Shown piece after piece: positions 9,028 through 20,584 of a stretch of DNA of 40,867 nt (the first letter of the stretch is position 1; every line of letters begins with the position of its first letter). A program made the translations under genes and the position numbers. Source of the DNA: Streptococcus gallolyticus (GTDB lineage: Bacteria > Bacillota > Bacilli > Lactobacillales > Streptococcaceae); contig JAIMFC010000014.1 of NCBI GenBank assembly GCA_019794795.1, positions 1-40,867 on the forward strand, given 5' to 3'. The notes under the pieces are model-generated. The model made no database searches, was not told the origin of the DNA, and saw only the letters and a list, made by a program, of their open reading frames with translations.

Positions 9028-10104
9028 ATGACCAAGAAAATTGTCTTTACGGGTGGAGGAACGGTTGGTCATGTTACCTTGAATTTGCTCCTGATTCCTC
9101 AGTTTTTGAAAGATGGTTGGGAAGTTCACTACATTGGCGATGCCAAAGGCGTAGAGCATGAACAGGTAACCAAGTCGGGCTTGAAAATCCAGTTTCATTC
9201 GATTGCGACTGGAAAACTTCGCCGTTATTTTTCATGGCAAAATATGCTGGATGTCTTTAAAGTTGGCTGGGGTGTGTTACAGTCCTTAGCGATTATTGCT
9301 AAAATTCGTCCACAGGCTCTCTTTTCAAAAGGTGGATTTGTCTCAGTGCCGCCAGTTGTGGCTGCACGCCTTTTAGGTGTCCCCGTCTATGTGCATGAAT
9401 CCGACCTTTCCATGGGCCTGGCCAATAAAATTGCTTACAAATTTGCGACGACCATGTACAGCACTTTTGAGCAAGACCATGCCTTAAGCAAAATTAAGCA
9501 CGTGGGTGCCGTCACCAAGGTTCAACAGACGACAAATGTGGTGAATCTGAAAATGCCAGAAATTTTGTCTTATTTTGATGAACATTTACCAACCTTACTT
9601 TTTGTAGGTGGCTCGGCCGGAGCCAAGGTTTTTAATGACTTCATCAGTCAACACAAGACCATTCTGACAGAAAAATTTAACATCATAAACTTGACAGGGG
9701 ACTCTAGTCTCAATGAATTGTCTAAAAATATCTACCGAGTAGACTATGTAACGGATTTATATTTGCCTTTGATGGAGGAAGCAGATTTGGTCATCACTCG
9801 AGGTGGTTCGAATACTATTTTTGAATTGGTTGCCATGACAAAACTACATTTGATTGTGCCGCTTGGTCGTCAGGCTAGTCGTGGAGATCAGCTGGAAAAT
9901 GCTGCTTATTTCGAGAAAAAAGGCTATGCTGATCAACTAGATGAAAGCCAATTCACTTTGGAAAATGTGCTTCATCAGGTATCTTCCCTACTGGATGAAA
10001 AAGAATTTTACCTTTCAAATATGGAAAATTCAACAGAAATTCAATCTGTAGATTCTTTCTACGAATTGCTCTTAACAGACTTGGAAAGAAAGACGGATAA
10101 ATGA
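9028..10104 (+). CDS. murG: UDP-GlcNAc--lipid I N-acetylglucosaminyltransferase
   Basis: Transfers GlcNAc to lipid I to make lipid II at the inner face of the membrane. The frame is open from 8803, inside murD, but the start is ATG 9028, preceded by AAAGGAG and giving 358 aa, the normal length. The GT28 N-domain loop is GGGTVGHVT (9-17), the second glycine loop is [12 protein letters not shown], and [10 protein letters not shown] marks the UDP-GlcNAc site. The end overlaps divIB by ATGA. Confidence 0.96.
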   Translation: MTKKIVFTGGGTVGHVTLNLLLIPQFLKDGWEVHYIGDAKGVEHEQVTKSGLKIQFHSIATGKLRRYFSWQNMLDVFKVGWGVLQSLAIIAKIRPQALFSKGGFVSVPPVVAARLLGVPVYVHESDLSMGLANKIAYKFATTMYSTFEQDHALSKIKHVGAVTKVQQTTNVVNLKMPEILSYFDEHLPTLLFVGGSAGAKVFNDFISQHKTILTEKFNIINLTGDSSLNELSKNIYRVDYVTDLYLPLMEEADLVITRGGSNTIFELVAMTKLHLIVPLGRQASRGDQLENAAYFEKKGYADQLDESQFTLENVLHQVSSLLDEKEFYLSNMENSTEIQSVDSFYELLLTDLERKTDK

Positions 10105-11120
10105 CAGAAAAAGATGTAAAAAACCATGAAAATCTAGAGGAATTAGCTGGAGAGTTGGAAGAAAAAGAAGATCTCGAACAAGTTGAAACGACACCTGTTG
10201 AAACGGGTTCCCAAGAGGATGAGACTGCAGCAAACAGTGATTTTTTCCAGCAATGGAAAGCTAGGCATCAAGCTTATTTAGCTAGTCAAAAAGAAGAAGA
10301 ACAAGAGGGTGAAGCAGAAGATCAGCCTGCACGACTGTCTTTACAAGAGTTGCGTAAAAGCTTGCGGCAAGCTGAAAAAAAATCAGTTGAGTCAGCAGAT
10401 GAGCCAGTTAAAAAAATCAAAAAAAATCCAATCCCTGCTATAGTGATTTGGAAGAGTTTACCAGTCTTTTTCGTTAGCATGGTACTGATCCTTGCTTCGC
10501 TCTATTTTATCAGTCCTTTGAGTAAGTATAAAACGATTACAGTTAAAGGAAATACCCATTTATCAAGTAATAAAATTTTGTCCTATAGTCAAATTTCAAG
10601 CAGAGATTATGCCCTCACAACTTTTTTGCATATGGATGCTTATGCGAAAAACATTGAAAAGACAAGTAACTGGATAAAGTCAGCCAAAATAAGTTATCAA
10701 TTTCCCAAGTCTTTTACGATTCAAGTCGAGGAATACACGAAGATCGGTTATGTTGAAACAGGGGGGAAATACTATTCTGTTCTTTCAAGTGGCAACATCT
10801 CAGACACAGCGACAGAATCAAGTCAACTTCCTAAACAATATACCAGCATTCACTTGAATGATAGGGTTCTCATTCAGAAGTTAGTGCGACAATTAGCCAA
10901 GGTCAATCCAAATATTGTGGCTAATATTGAGACGATTGATTTAACACCAACCAAGGTGACATCGGATTTGCTGACCTTGACAATGCATGATGGAAACAAG
11001 ATTTTGATTCCACTGGCAGAGGTTGAACGTAAGTTGCCTTATTACGAAAAAATTGCTCCACAACTGGCAGTGGCAAGTGTGGTAGACATGGAAGTTGGTA
11101 TTTTTTCATATGCTCAATAA
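10101..11120 (+). CDS. divIB: Cell division protein DivIB (FtsQ)
   Basis: A bitopic divisome protein that stabilises FtsL/DivIC. The 339 aa divide into a charged, acidic cytoplasmic region (1-110, rich in E, Q and K), one membrane helix (about 112-138), a POTRA domain starting [17 protein letters not shown] (about 144-160 onward) and the extracellular beta domain, which ends soon after [13 protein letters not shown] with no long tail. The long cytoplasmic region is usual for streptococci. Its start overlaps the murG stop, so the two are coupled. No terminator separates it from ftsA, but a new promoter does. Confidence 0.93.
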   Translation: MTEKDVKNHENLEELAGELEEKEDLEQVETTPVETGSQEDETAANSDFFQQWKARHQAYLASQKEEEQEGEAEDQPARLSLQELRKSLRQAEKKSVESADEPVKKIKKNPIPAIVIWKSLPVFFVSMVLILASLYFISPLSKYKTITVKGNTHLSSNKILSYSQISSRDYALTTFLHMDAYAKNIEKTSNWIKSAKISYQFPKSFTIQVEEYTKIGYVETGGKYYSVLSSGNISDTATESSQLPKQYTSIHLNDRVLIQKLVRQLAKVNPNIVANIETIDLTPTKVTSDLLTLTMHDGNKILIPLAEVERKLPYYEKIAPQLAVASVVDMEVGIFSYAQ

Positions 11121-11175
11121 GATGAGGAGTTTTTTTGAGAAATAATAGAAAAAATCCCCATTTCTACACTTTGTA

Positions 11176-11184
11176 TGATATAAT
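11176..11184 (+). promoter_or_regulatory. Extended -10 promoter of ftsA-ftsZ
   Basis: TGA-TATAAT at 11176-11184, 73 bp before the ftsA ATG, in the only gap between divIB and ftsA; no clear -35. Confidence 0.6.
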
Positions 11185-11257
11185 GAAGAGTGAATAATTC
11201 TATTTTTATGAAATAGGGTAAATATTTGAAAGTCGAAAGTAAGAGGGGACTGATAGG

Positions 11258-12637
11258 ATGGCTAGAGATGGCTTTTTTACAGGATTAGATATTGGAACTA
11301 GCTCCATCAAAGTATTGGTGGCAGAATATATAAATGGTGAAATGAATGTCATTGGCGTGAGTAATGTAAAAAGTGCGGGCGTTAAAGATGGCATTATTGT
11401 AAATATTGACGTAGCTGCAGGTGCAATTAAAACTGCCCTTGCTCAAGCAGAAGAAAAAGCAGGAATCCGTATTGATAAGGTGAACGTGGGACTTCCAGCT
11501 AACCTTCTTCAAATTGAGCCAACTCAAGGTATGATTCCTGTAACGACTGATTCACAAGAAATTACTGATTTGGATGTGCAAAATGTTGTGAAATCAGCTC
11601 TTACAAAGAGTATGACTCCAGAACGCGAAGTGATTTCTTTTGTGCCTGAAGAATTCGTCGTAGACGGTTTCCAAGGAATCAAGGATCCTCGCGGTATGAT
11701 GGGGATTCGCCTTGAAATGCGTGGGCTACTTTATACAGGACCAAGAACTATTCTTCATAACCTTCGTAAAACAGTTGAACGTGCTGGTGTACAAGTTGAA
11801 AACATCGTGATTTCTCCACTTGCTCTTACTCGCTCAGTTCTCAATGAAGGGGAAAAAGAATTTGGTGCAACAGTGATTGACCTCGGTGGAGGCCAAACAA
11901 CCGTTGCAGTGATGCGCAACCAAGAATTGCAATACACAAATGTCTATCAAGAAGGTGGCGATTATGTCACAAAAGACATTTCGAAAGTATTGACAACTTC
12001 ACAAAGTATCGCTGAAAATCTGAAATTCAACTATGGTATTGCCTACCCACAGGAAGCAACTGAGAAAGAAAAATTCACAGTTGAAGTGATTGGGGAAAAT
12101 GCACCAGTTGAAGTAACAGAGCGCTACTTATCAGAAGTCATTTCAGCTCGTCTCCGTCAAATCTTTACAAAAGTGAAACAAGACTTGGAACGTACTCGTG
12201 CCTTGGATTTACCAGGTGGTGTGGTTCTTGTCGGAGGTGTGGCAATCTTACCTGGTATCGTTGAGTTGGCACAAGAAGTCTTTGGTGTGCATACAAAATT
12301 GTTTGTTCCAAACCAAATCGGTATTCGCAATCCAGCCTTTGCACATGTTATTAGTGTGGTTGAGTATGTGGGTGGTTTGGATGATGTGGAACGCATTGCA
12401 CAGGTTGCAGTAACTGGTGAGGCAAGCCTTCGTCAGAAACCAGTTGACGTACCATTTGATACACCACGTGTGCGCCCAACAGTACAACCAGTGCAGAAGG
12501 ATCTAACAACTGAATTACAGGCAGAACCTGAAGTTACACCTGTTAGTCCAACTTATACAGAAGAGTACGAAACAAGTGAACCCAAAGTACCATTCGCAGA
12601 TAAAGTGCGCGGATTCTTTGGTAGTATGTTTGAATAG
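11258..12637 (+). CDS. ftsA: Cell division protein FtsA
   Basis: An actin-like ATPase that tethers FtsZ to the membrane. It is 459 aa long. Phosphate-1 is GLDIGTSSIKVLV (8-20), the 1C subdomain lies around EEFVVDGFQGIKDPRG, phosphate-2 is IDLGGGQTTVAV, and the adenosine motif is VVLVGGVAILPGI. A Pro/Glu-rich linker (about 390-445) leads to the C-terminal amphipathic membrane-targeting helix FADKVRGFFGSMFE. It is 22 bp upstream of ftsZ in the same operon. Confidence 0.97.
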   Translation: MARDGFFTGLDIGTSSIKVLVAEYINGEMNVIGVSNVKSAGVKDGIIVNIDVAAGAIKTALAQAEEKAGIRIDKVNVGLPANLLQIEPTQGMIPVTTDSQEITDLDVQNVVKSALTKSMTPEREVISFVPEEFVVDGFQGIKDPRGMMGIRLEMRGLLYTGPRTILHNLRKTVERAGVQVENIVISPLALTRSVLNEGEKEFGATVIDLGGGQTTVAVMRNQELQYTNVYQEGGDYVTKDISKVLTTSQSIAENLKFNYGIAYPQEATEKEKFTVEVIGENAPVEVTERYLSEVISARLRQIFTKVKQDLERTRALDLPGGVVLVGGVAILPGIVELAQEVFGVHTKLFVPNQIGIRNPAFAHVISVVEYVGGLDDVERIAQVAVTGEASLRQKPVDVPFDTPRVRPTVQPVQKDLTTELQAEPEVTPVSPTYTEEYETSEPKVPFADKVRGFFGSMFE

Positions 12638-12656
12638 TGAAAGAGAAGGAAAGTAA

Positions 12657-13892
<1,236 letters not shown>

Positions 13893-13893
13893 G

Positions 13894-14565
13894 ATGAACA
13901 TTCAAGAAAATAAAAATACAGTATTTGCTGCTGTAGAGGCAGCGACTCAAGAGGCCAATTGCCCTAAAAATTCAGTAAGTGTAATAGCTGTCACCAAGTA
14001 TGTTGACAGCTCTCTTGCTAAAGAACTGGTAAAAGCAGGTGTGCAGCACATTGGTGAAAATCGTGTGGACAAATTCCTTGATAAATACCAAGCTTTATCT
14101 TCTGAAAATGTGACCTGGCACTTGATAGGAAGTCTGCAGAGACGGAAAGTTAAGGAAGTCATCAACTATGTTGATTATTTTCATGCCTTGGATTCTGTAA
14201 AGCTGGCTGAAGAAATTCATAAACGTGCGGCTAAGCCTGTTAAATGTTTTTTGCAAGTTAATGTCTCAGGTGAAGAGAGTAAACATGGTTTTTCAGTTGA
14301 TGAAATTGATGCTGCCTTAGAAGCGATGTTACATCTGGATAAGGTAGAATTAGTTGGACTCATGACGATGGCCCCATTTGAAGCGAGTCACGAAGAATTA
14401 GATGCTATTTTTTCAAAAACAGAGAAACTTAGAAAAGAATTAGCAGCAAGAAAGATTCCGCACATGCCTTTTACTGAATTAAGCATGGGAATGAGTGGAG
14501 ACTTTACAGAGGCGATAGAGAACGGTTCGACTTTCGTTCGGATTGGTACAGCATTTTTTAGATAA
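13894..14565 (+). CDS. ylmE: YggS/YlmE-family pyridoxal phosphate homeostasis protein
   Basis: A single-domain PLP-binding protein of the alanine racemase N-terminal fold that buffers pyridoxal phosphate. The frame is open upstream into ftsZ, but the start is ATG 13894, one base after the ftsZ stop, giving 223 aa. The PLP lysine lies in VIAVTKYVD (about K36); HLIGSLQRRKVK, LMTMAP and LSMGMSGDF are family motifs. There is no strong ribosome binding site, so coupling to ftsZ is likely. Confidence 0.93.
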   Translation: MNIQENKNTVFAAVEAATQEANCPKNSVSVIAVTKYVDSSLAKELVKAGVQHIGENRVDKFLDKYQALSSENVTWHLIGSLQRRKVKEVINYVDYFHALDSVKLAEEIHKRAAKPVKCFLQVNVSGEESKHGFSVDEIDAALEAMLHLDKVELVGLMTMAPFEASHEELDAIFSKTEKLRKELAARKIPHMPFTELSMGMSGDFTEAIENGSTFVRIGTAFFR

Positions 14566-14579
14566 GAAGGAAGAGAACT

Positions 14580-15152
14580 GTGGCATTTAAAGATAGATTT
14601 AAAAGCATGATTAGCTATTTTGAAATTGATGACTCAGCAGAATACGAAGATCAGCGTGAGAAACATTATCCTGCAAGCGATTCTGCAAAAATGCGGATTG
14701 CACCAGCACCGCAAGCGGTAGAAAAACGCGAAGTAGAAGAAGTTCCGATACGCCGTCGTAGTCAGTCTGTTTCACCAGACAAGTCCAACTTGCAACGTTT
14801 GAATGAACGTCAGCAGGAACTTCGTTCACAAGGTGGATTTGCTTCAGAATCACGTACAACCATTGATATTAAGTTTCCAAAGAAATATGATGAAGCTCCT
14901 GAGATTGTTAACCTTTTGTTAGACAATATTAGTGTGCTAATTGATTTTCAATACATGTCAGAAACTCAGGCTCGTCGTTGTTTGGACTACTTAGATGGTG
15001 CCCGTTCAGTTCTTTCTGGCAACTTGAAAAAAGTTTCAAACACGATGTGGTTGTTGACGCCCGTTAATGTAACTGTTAATATTGAAGACTTGCGCTCTGT
15101 TCAATCTAGTTCTGACTCAGACGGTCAATTCGACTTTGATATGAGAAGGTAG
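14580..15152 (+). CDS. sepF: Cell division protein SepF
   Basis: A membrane-associated protein that binds the FtsZ tail and shapes the septum. It starts with GTG at 14580, after GAAGGAAGAG. The N-terminal amphipathic membrane helix (AFKDRFKSMISYFEI), a charged linker (about 20-95) and the conserved core from about residue 96 (IDIKFPKKYDEAPEIVNLL, then SVLSGNLKKVSNTMWLLTP) are all present. It is 190 aa long, normal for streptococci. Confidence 0.96.
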   Translation: MAFKDRFKSMISYFEIDDSAEYEDQREKHYPASDSAKMRIAPAPQAVEKREVEEVPIRRRSQSVSPDKSNLQRLNERQQELRSQGGFASESRTTIDIKFPKKYDEAPEIVNLLLDNISVLIDFQYMSETQARRCLDYLDGARSVLSGNLKKVSNTMWLLTPVNVTVNIEDLRSVQSSSDSDGQFDFDMRR

Positions 15153-15155
15153 TAT

Positions 15156-15419
15156 ATGCAAGTTTTGATTGTTATATTATTAAAGGCGATTGAGATTTAT
15201 TCCTATGTTTTGTTGGCTTATGTTCTTATGTCTTGGATACCAGGGCTTTACGAAACATGGTTTGGGAAATTCATTATTTGGTTGGTAAGACCGGTTCTCC
15301 AGCCCTTCTATAAATTGAATCTTCAGTTTATGGGAATGGATTGGACGGTCTTTGTTGTTATGATTGCAATGAACTTGCTGTCACGGTTTCTAGTTCATCT
15401 TTTCTACATCTTGTTTTAG
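15156..15419 (+). CDS. ylmG: YggT/YlmG family membrane protein
   Basis: An 87-aa integral membrane protein with two hydrophobic segments (about 3-24 and 65-84) around the family motif YVLMSWIPGLYET and the LVRPVLQPFYKL region. The family lies between sepF and ylmH in many Gram-positives and has been linked to envelope or division functions. GAGAAGGTAGT precedes the ATG. Confidence 0.93.
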   Translation: MQVLIVILLKAIEIYSYVLLAYVLMSWIPGLYETWFGKFIIWLVRPVLQPFYKLNLQFMGMDWTVFVVMIAMNLLSRFLVHLFYILF

Positions 15420-15421
15420 AT

Positions 15422-16216
15422 ATGAAAAGGGAAGATAAGAAATTGCTCCAGCATTTTGCTCAGGTGGAAGAGGAATTTGTTGAAAAAATTATTGACCTCT
15501 GTTATCAGGTTGAAGAAACGTATTCCTACCGTTTAACTAGTTTTTGTCATCCAAAACAAGAAGAAATCGTTCGTTCAATTGCAGCTTATTTTCAATTACA
15601 AGCCTTCTCAACCCGGGAGATGATTGCTACTGAATTTTCGAGAATGATTATTGCCCCTACTTATTATGAGTTAGATAGTAAAGATTATGATATAATGGCA
15701 TTAGAAATTCTTTATCTGAAGAAATTTCATTCTATTAGTCATTCTCAGGTTTTAGGAACCTTACTGAACCAATTGGGAATGAAACGCCAGTTTTTAGTTG
15801 ACATTTTGATTGATGAGAATCAAGCAGTGGTCTTTATAGATCGAAAATTTGGGTTGATGGCTCAAAGTCAGATCAGCAAGATAGCAAAGGCGCCTATCAA
15901 GTGGCAAGAGCTGGATTGGGAAACATATAGCTTAGCTAGTCCAGAAGAAGGGAAGATACGAGAAGTTCTCTTATCCAGTCTTCGTTTGGACAAATTAGTT
16001 GCAGTCACTTTTAAGTTATCAAGAGCTACTGCTGTTAAATTAATTGAAGCCAATCATGTTAAGGTAGACTATGTGGAAACTAGTCAAGTTGCAAAGGCTT
16101 TGGATTTGGGGCAACTGATTAGTGTCAGGGGCTTTGGCAGGGTTCGATTGAAGGAAATGCTGGGTTTTTCAAAACAGGGAAAATACAAGATTGCAATTGA
16201 AGTTTTTAAGAAATAG
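15422..16216 (+). CDS. ylmH: YlmH-type RNA-binding protein with S4 domain
   Basis: The start is ATG 15422, two bases after the ylmG stop, giving 264 aa; an open frame upstream from 15341 lies inside ylmG and is not coding. The C-terminal S4 domain (LRLDKLVAVTFKLSRATAVKLI, split here as LRLDKLVAVTF and SRATAVKLI, about 182-235) binds RNA. In Bacillus and related bacteria YlmH is implicated in ribosome quality control and in division-site functions. It is part of the ftsZ-divIVA string. Confidence 0.92.
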   Translation: MKREDKKLLQHFAQVEEEFVEKIIDLCYQVEETYSYRLTSFCHPKQEEIVRSIAAYFQLQAFSTREMIATEFSRMIIAPTYYELDSKDYDIMALEILYLKKFHSISHSQVLGTLLNQLGMKRQFLVDILIDENQAVVFIDRKFGLMAQSQISKIAKAPIKWQELDWETYSLASPEEGKIREVLLSSLRLDKLVAVTFKLSRATAVKLIEANHVKVDYVETSQVAKALDLGQLISVRGFGRVRLKEMLGFSKQGKYKIAIEVFKK

Positions 16217-16224
16217 GAGGGTCT

Positions 16225-16959
16225 ATGGCACTTACGGTACAAGAACTAAAAGATAAAACCTTTGGAAATAAATTTTTCAATGGCTATGATGTGGATGAAG
16301 TGGAAGATTTCTTGGACATTGTAACCAGTGACTATGAAGATTTAGTTCGCAAAAACCATGAACAAGAGATTGAAATAAAATCATTAAAAGAACGTTTGGA
16401 TTATTTTGATGAGATGAAAGAATCATTGAGCAAATCAGTTTTGTTGGCACAAGATACAGCTGCTAAAGTGAAGTTGGCAGCCGATGAACAAGCAGCAAAT
16501 ATCTTGAAACAAGCTGACTATGATGCTCAAAATTTGCTTAATGAAGCTAAAGACAAGGCACATGAGTTGTTGAGAAATGCAACGGACAACGCTAAGAAAG
16601 TAGCAGTTGAAACGGAAGAATTGAAGAATAAAACACGTATCTTCCACCAACGTCTCAAGTCTACAGTTGAAAGCCAGTTGTCCATCGTGAATTCATCCGA
16701 ATGGGAAGACATTCTTCGTCCAACGGCTTCTTACTTGCAGACAAGCGATGAAGCTTTCCGTGAAGTGTTGGAAACAGCCTTAGCAGAAAAAGTTGAGCCT
16801 GTTGAAGATGAATTGGATGTGACACGCCAATTGACAGCAGAAGAATTGGCAGAAATCACTCGCCAAGCAGAAGCTTTTGAGCAAGAACAAGCTCAACAAG
16901 AAGTTGCTGAAGAGATTTCGGAAACGAATGAACAAGTTGAAGAACTTGTAGAAGAATAA
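16225..16959 (+). CDS. divIVA: Cell division initiation protein DivIVA
   Basis: A coiled-coil protein that recognises curved membrane at poles and septa and guides wall synthesis. The 244 aa contain the lipid-binding N-domain (ALTVQELKDKTFG, then GYDVDEVEDFLDIV), a long coiled coil (about 30-170), and a Glu/Gln-rich acidic tail. AGGAGGGTCT precedes the ATG. It closes the division operon; the T-box leader of ileS starts within a few bases of its stop. In streptococci it is a StkP phosphorylation target. Confidence 0.96.
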   Translation: MALTVQELKDKTFGNKFFNGYDVDEVEDFLDIVTSDYEDLVRKNHEQEIEIKSLKERLDYFDEMKESLSKSVLLAQDTAAKVKLAADEQAANILKQADYDAQNLLNEAKDKAHELLRNATDNAKKVAVETEELKNKTRIFHQRLKSTVESQLSIVNSSEWEDILRPTASYLQTSDEAFREVLETALAEKVEPVEDELDVTRQLTAEELAEITRQAEAFEQEQAQQEVAEEISETNEQVEELVEE

Positions 16960-16969
16960 GCTATATAAG

Positions 16970-17175
16970 AACAATCGAGATTGAGGATAATCTTAGCGAG
17001 TAGGTGATGGTGAAAGACCTGCATTCCCTCGTCAATCTTGAATCATCTTATCGGTTTTCCCTTGAACTCAGAGTAGGGGGGAACGGTTGACAATCGTTAT
17101 CAGTCAAGTAAGGGATAGGGGAAACGCTATCTGAACTAAGGTGGTACCACGAGCTTTCGTCCTTTTTTGGCGAGA
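16970..17175 (+). promoter_or_regulatory. T-box riboswitch, probably tRNA-Ile specific
   Basis: The conserved T-box sequence CTAAGGTGGTACCACG is at 17136-17151, and a short hairpin (ACGA-gctt-TCGT) with a T-run at 17163-17168 forms the terminator. The TGGT in the T-box fits a tRNA with discriminator A, as in tRNA-Ile. Two ATC triplets (17042-17047) lie in the expected specifier region, and the leader heads the ileS transcript. Uncharged tRNA-Ile should open transcription. The promoter was not clearly found; TTGAAG at 16937 and TATATA at 16962 (19-bp spacing) are weak candidates. Confidence 0.92.
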
Positions 17176-17189
17176 GTTTTTTATTTGTT

Positions 17190-17627
17190 ATGATAAAATT
17201 AAAAACTGTTGATGAATCAAATTTTGAAGCGGTCTTGGATTTGAGCCTATCACTACAAGATCATCGTCGAGTGGCTTCAAATACCTACTCATTGGCGCAA
17301 GCTTGGCTTTATGGCGAAAAAGTGAAACCTTACGCGATTTATAATTCGGATCAAGTAGTTGGCTTTTTAATGCTTTGGATTTATCCGGAAAAAAATGAAT
17401 GGTTGATTTGGCGGTTAATGATTGACCGACATCATCAAAATCAAGGTTATGGTAAGGAAGTTCTGCGTCAAGTCATCAAATTGGCTCAGGCGGATCAAGT
17501 TTGCCAACGGCTGATTGCTGATTATGTGATTGGAAATCATCGCATGCGTGGTATGTTAGAAAGCCTAGCGTTTGAAACCAAAGGACCTGTAGGCAATGAA
17601 GTTGTAATGGAATTAAAGATAAAATAA
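17190..17627 (+). CDS. GNAT-family N-acetyltransferase
   Basis: A 145-aa single-domain acetyltransferase. The acetyl-CoA binding motif A is visible as RLMIDRHHQNQGYGKEVL with the QxxGxG core QNQGYG, followed by the beta5/alpha4 region (NHRMRGMLESLAF). The N-terminus and the WLIWRLMID strand recall spermidine/diamine acetyltransferases, but the substrate cannot be read from the sequence. It lies between the T-box leader and ileS, 9 bp before ileS, so it should be induced by isoleucine starvation together with ileS. The ribosome binding site is weak (GAGAG about 11 bases upstream). Confidence 0.88.
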   Translation: MIKLKTVDESNFEAVLDLSLSLQDHRRVASNTYSLAQAWLYGEKVKPYAIYNSDQVVGFLMLWIYPEKNEWLIWRLMIDRHHQNQGYGKEVLRQVIKLAQADQVCQRLIADYVIGNHRMRGMLESLAFETKGPVGNEVVMELKIK

Positions 17628-17636
17628 GGAGAAAAC

Positions 17637-20429
17637 ATGAAGTTAAAAGAAACTCTGAATCTGGGAAAAACAGCTTTCCCAATGCGTGCAGGTTTACCAA
17701 ATAAAGAACCTGAGTGGCAAGCAGCTTGGGTTCAAGCAGAAATCTACAAAAAACGTCAAGCATTGAATGAAGGCAAACCAGCCTTTCACTTGCATGATGG
17801 CCCCCCATACGCCAACGGAAATATCCACGTTGGTCACGCTTTGAATAAAATTTCAAAAGATATCATCGTTCGTGCCAAATCAATGTCTGGTTTCCGTGCA
17901 CCTTACGTTCCAGGTTGGGATACACATGGTCTTCCAATCGAACAAGTCTTGGCCAAGCAAGGTGTGAAGCGCAAAGAGATGGACTTGGTTGAATACCTTG
18001 AAATGTGTCGTGATTATGCTCTCAGCCAAGTTGACAAACAACGCGAAGATTTCAAACGTCTTGGTGTTTCCGCTGATTGGGAAAATCCTTACATCACTTT
18101 GATGCCACAATATGAAGCGGATCAAATTCGCGTCTTTGGTGCTATGGCTGACAAAGGTTACATCTACCGTGGTGCGAAACCTGTCTACTGGTCATGGTCA
18201 TCTGAGTCTGCCCTTGCTGAAGCAGAAATTGAATACCACGATATTGATTCAACCTCACTTTACTATGCCAATAAGGTTAAAGATGGTAAAGGGGTCCTTG
18301 ATACTGATACATATATCGTTGTTTGGACAACAACACCATTTACAGTTACCGCTTCACGTGGTTTGACAGTTGGTCCAGATATGGATTATGCTGTGGTGAA
18401 ACCTACTGGTCAAGACTGCAAATATGTGGTTGCTGAAGGTCTTCTTGATACGCTTGCACCCAAATTTGGTTGGGAAGTATTTGAAGTTCTTGAAAGTCAC
18501 AAAGGTTCTGCCCTTGAAATGATTGTAACTGAGCACCCATGGGATACTGAAGTGGATGAATTGGTGATTCTTGGTGACCACGTTACCCTTGATTCAGGTA
18601 CTGGTATCGTCCATACAGCCCCTGGTTTTGGTGAGGACGACTACAATGTTGGTGTTAAATATGGTCTTGAAGTAGCCGTTACTGTTGATGGTCGCGGGAT
18701 GATGATGGCTAATGCTGGCGCAGACTTTGAAGGTCAATTCTATGACAAGGTTGTGCCAACTGTTAAAGAAAAATTGGGTGACCTCTTGCTTGCCAGCGAA
18801 GTCATCAGTCACTCATATCCATTTGACTGGCGTACCAAAAAACCAATCATCTGGCGTGCAGTGCCACAATGGTTTGCTTCAGTGTCAGAATTCCGTCAAG
18901 ATATCCTTGATGAAATTGAAAAAACAACCTTCAATCCAGCTTGGGGACAAAAACGTCTTTACAACATGATTCGTGACCGTGGTGACTGGGTTATCTCACG
19001 TCAACGTGCTTGGGGTGTACCACTTCCAATCTTCTATGCTGAAGATGGCACAGCTATCATGACCAAAGAAGTGACTGATCACGTGGCAAATTTGTTTGCT
19101 GAACACGGCTCAATCATCTGGTGGAAATCAGAAGCTAAAGACCTTCTTCCAGAAGGATTTAAACACCCAGGCTCACCAAATGGTGAATTTACTAAAGAAA
19201 CGGACATCATGGACGTTTGGTTTGACTCAGGTTCTTCATGGAATGGCGTGATGAATGCGCGTGACAACTTGTCATACCCAGCTGACCTTTACCTTGAAGG
19301 GTCTGACCAATACCGTGGTTGGTTCAACTCATCACTCATTACCTCAGTGGCTGCCAATGGACATGCGCCTTATAAAGCTATCCTTTCTCAAGGTTTCGTT
19401 CTTGATGGTAAGGGTGAGAAAATGTCGAAATCAAAAGGTAACATCATTTCACCAAACGATGTGGCCAAACAATACGGTGCGGAAATCCTCCGTCTTTGGG
19501 TAACGTCAGTAGATACCAATAACGACGTTCGTGTGTCAATGGATATCCTTGGTCAAGTGTCAGAAACTTACCGTAAAATCCGTAACACCCTTCGTTTCTT
19601 GATTACCAACACATCAGACTTCAATCCAGCGACTGATGCCGTTGCCTTTGAAGACTTACGTGCGGTTGACAAATACATGACCATCAAGTTCAACCAATTG
19701 GTTGCTACGATTAAAGAAGCTTACGATAACTATGATTTCATGGCTATCTACAAATCTGTGGTGAACTTCATTACGGTTGATTTATCAGCCTTCTACCTTG
19801 ATTTTGCCAAAGATGTGGTCTACATTGAAGCAAGTGATAGCTTGGTTCGTCGTCAAATGCAAACAGTCTTCTATGACATCTTGGTGAACATCACGAAATT
19901 GTTGACACCAATCTTGCCTCATACAGCCGAAGAAATCTGGTCATACCTTGAGCATGAAGCAGAAGATTTTGTTCAATTGTCTGAGATGCCAGAAGTAGCA
20001 ACATTTGCTGGTCAAGAAGCTATCCTTGAAGAGTGGGAAGCTTTCATGACCCTTCGTACCCAAGCGCAAAAAGCCTTGGAAGAAGCGCGTAATGCCAAAG
20101 TAATCGGTAAATCATTGGAAGCGCACTTGACCATCTATGCTAGCCAAGAAGTCAAAGCCTTGTTGACAGCACTTGATAGCGATGTAGCTCAACTCTTGAT
20201 TGTTTCAGGTTTGACGGTGACTGAAGAAGCTGCGCCAGCTGATGCTGTTGTATTTGAAGATGTTGCCTTTACTGTCGCTCACGCTCATGGTGAGGTTTGT
20301 GACCGTTGCCGTCGTGTGGACGAAAGTACGAAAGAACGTTCATACAATGCCACTATCTGTGACCACTGTGCTGAAATTGTTGAAGCTAACTTTGCTGAGG
20401 CAGTAGCAGAAGGATTTGAAAGTAAATAA
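17637..20429 (+). CDS. ileS: Isoleucyl-tRNA synthetase
   Basis: A class I aminoacyl-tRNA synthetase of 930 aa. The HIGH signature is GNIHVGHA (61-68), KMSKS is at 595-599, the editing domain is inserted between them (about 190-390, with [13 protein letters not shown]), and the C-terminal zinc ribbon uses CDRC and CDHC pairs. AAGGAGAAAAC precedes the ATG. Codon use is that of a highly expressed gene. Expression should be set by the T-box leader at 16970-17175. It is the bacterial-type enzyme rather than the eukaryote-like mupirocin-resistant form, judging by length and the zinc ribbon. Confidence 0.98.
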   Translation: MKLKETLNLGKTAFPMRAGLPNKEPEWQAAWVQAEIYKKRQALNEGKPAFHLHDGPPYANGNIHVGHALNKISKDIIVRAKSMSGFRAPYVPGWDTHGLPIEQVLAKQGVKRKEMDLVEYLEMCRDYALSQVDKQREDFKRLGVSADWENPYITLMPQYEADQIRVFGAMADKGYIYRGAKPVYWSWSSESALAEAEIEYHDIDSTSLYYANKVKDGKGVLDTDTYIVVWTTTPFTVTASRGLTVGPDMDYAVVKPTGQDCKYVVAEGLLDTLAPKFGWEVFEVLESHKGSALEMIVTEHPWDTEVDELVILGDHVTLDSGTGIVHTAPGFGEDDYNVGVKYGLEVAVTVDGRGMMMANAGADFEGQFYDKVVPTVKEKLGDLLLASEVISHSYPFDWRTKKPIIWRAVPQWFASVSEFRQDILDEIEKTTFNPAWGQKRLYNMIRDRGDWVISRQRAWGVPLPIFYAEDGTAIMTKEVTDHVANLFAEHGSIIWWKSEAKDLLPEGFKHPGSPNGEFTKETDIMDVWFDSGSSWNGVMNARDNLSYPADLYLEGSDQYRGWFNSSLITSVAANGHAPYKAILSQGFVLDGKGEKMSKSKGNIISPNDVAKQYGAEILRLWVTSVDTNNDVRVSMDILGQVSETYRKIRNTLRFLITNTSDFNPATDAVAFEDLRAVDKYMTIKFNQLVATIKEAYDNYDFMAIYKSVVNFITVDLSAFYLDFAKDVVYIEASDSLVRRQMQTVFYDILVNITKLLTPILPHTAEEIWSYLEHEAEDFVQLSEMPEVATFAGQEAILEEWEAFMTLRTQAQKALEEARNAKVIGKSLEAHLTIYASQEVKALLTALDSDVAQLLIVSGLTVTEEAAPADAVVFEDVAFTVAHAHGEVCDRCRRVDESTKERSYNATICDHCAEIVEANFAEAVAEGFESK

Positions 20430-20440
20430 ATCTGAATTAT

Positions 20441-20466
20441 AACCAGTTCTACGGGACTGGTTTTTT
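20441..20466 (+). terminator. Terminator of ileS
   Basis: AACCAGT at 20441-20447 pairs with ACTGGTT around 20456-20462, followed by a T-run. Confidence 0.85.
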
Positions 20467-20493
20467 GTTGTAAAAAAATCTAACAAATTTTTA

Positions 20494-20550
20494 GGAAAAC
20501 GCTTTACAAATTATCAAAGCTGGTGTATACTTAAAAAGTAGAAACGTTTC
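20494..20550 (+). promoter_or_regulatory. susR promoter with LacI-type operator and cre-like site
   Basis: TTTACA (20503-20508), a 17-bp spacer and TATACT (20526-20531) form the promoter. The perfect palindrome GAAACGTTTC (20541-20550) lies just downstream of the -10, where a bound LacI-family repressor would block initiation. The same palindrome recurs before susT1. GGAAAACGCTTTAC at 20494-20507 keeps the cre core but misses the outer bases. Confidence 0.75.
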
Positions 20551-20584
20551 CAAAAAACAAGAAACGCAATAGAAAGGGGATTCT

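Noticed and set aside
15341..15421. N-terminal extension of ylmH inside ylmG
   Set aside because: The extension lies entirely within ylmG, and ATG 15422 gives the normal family length.
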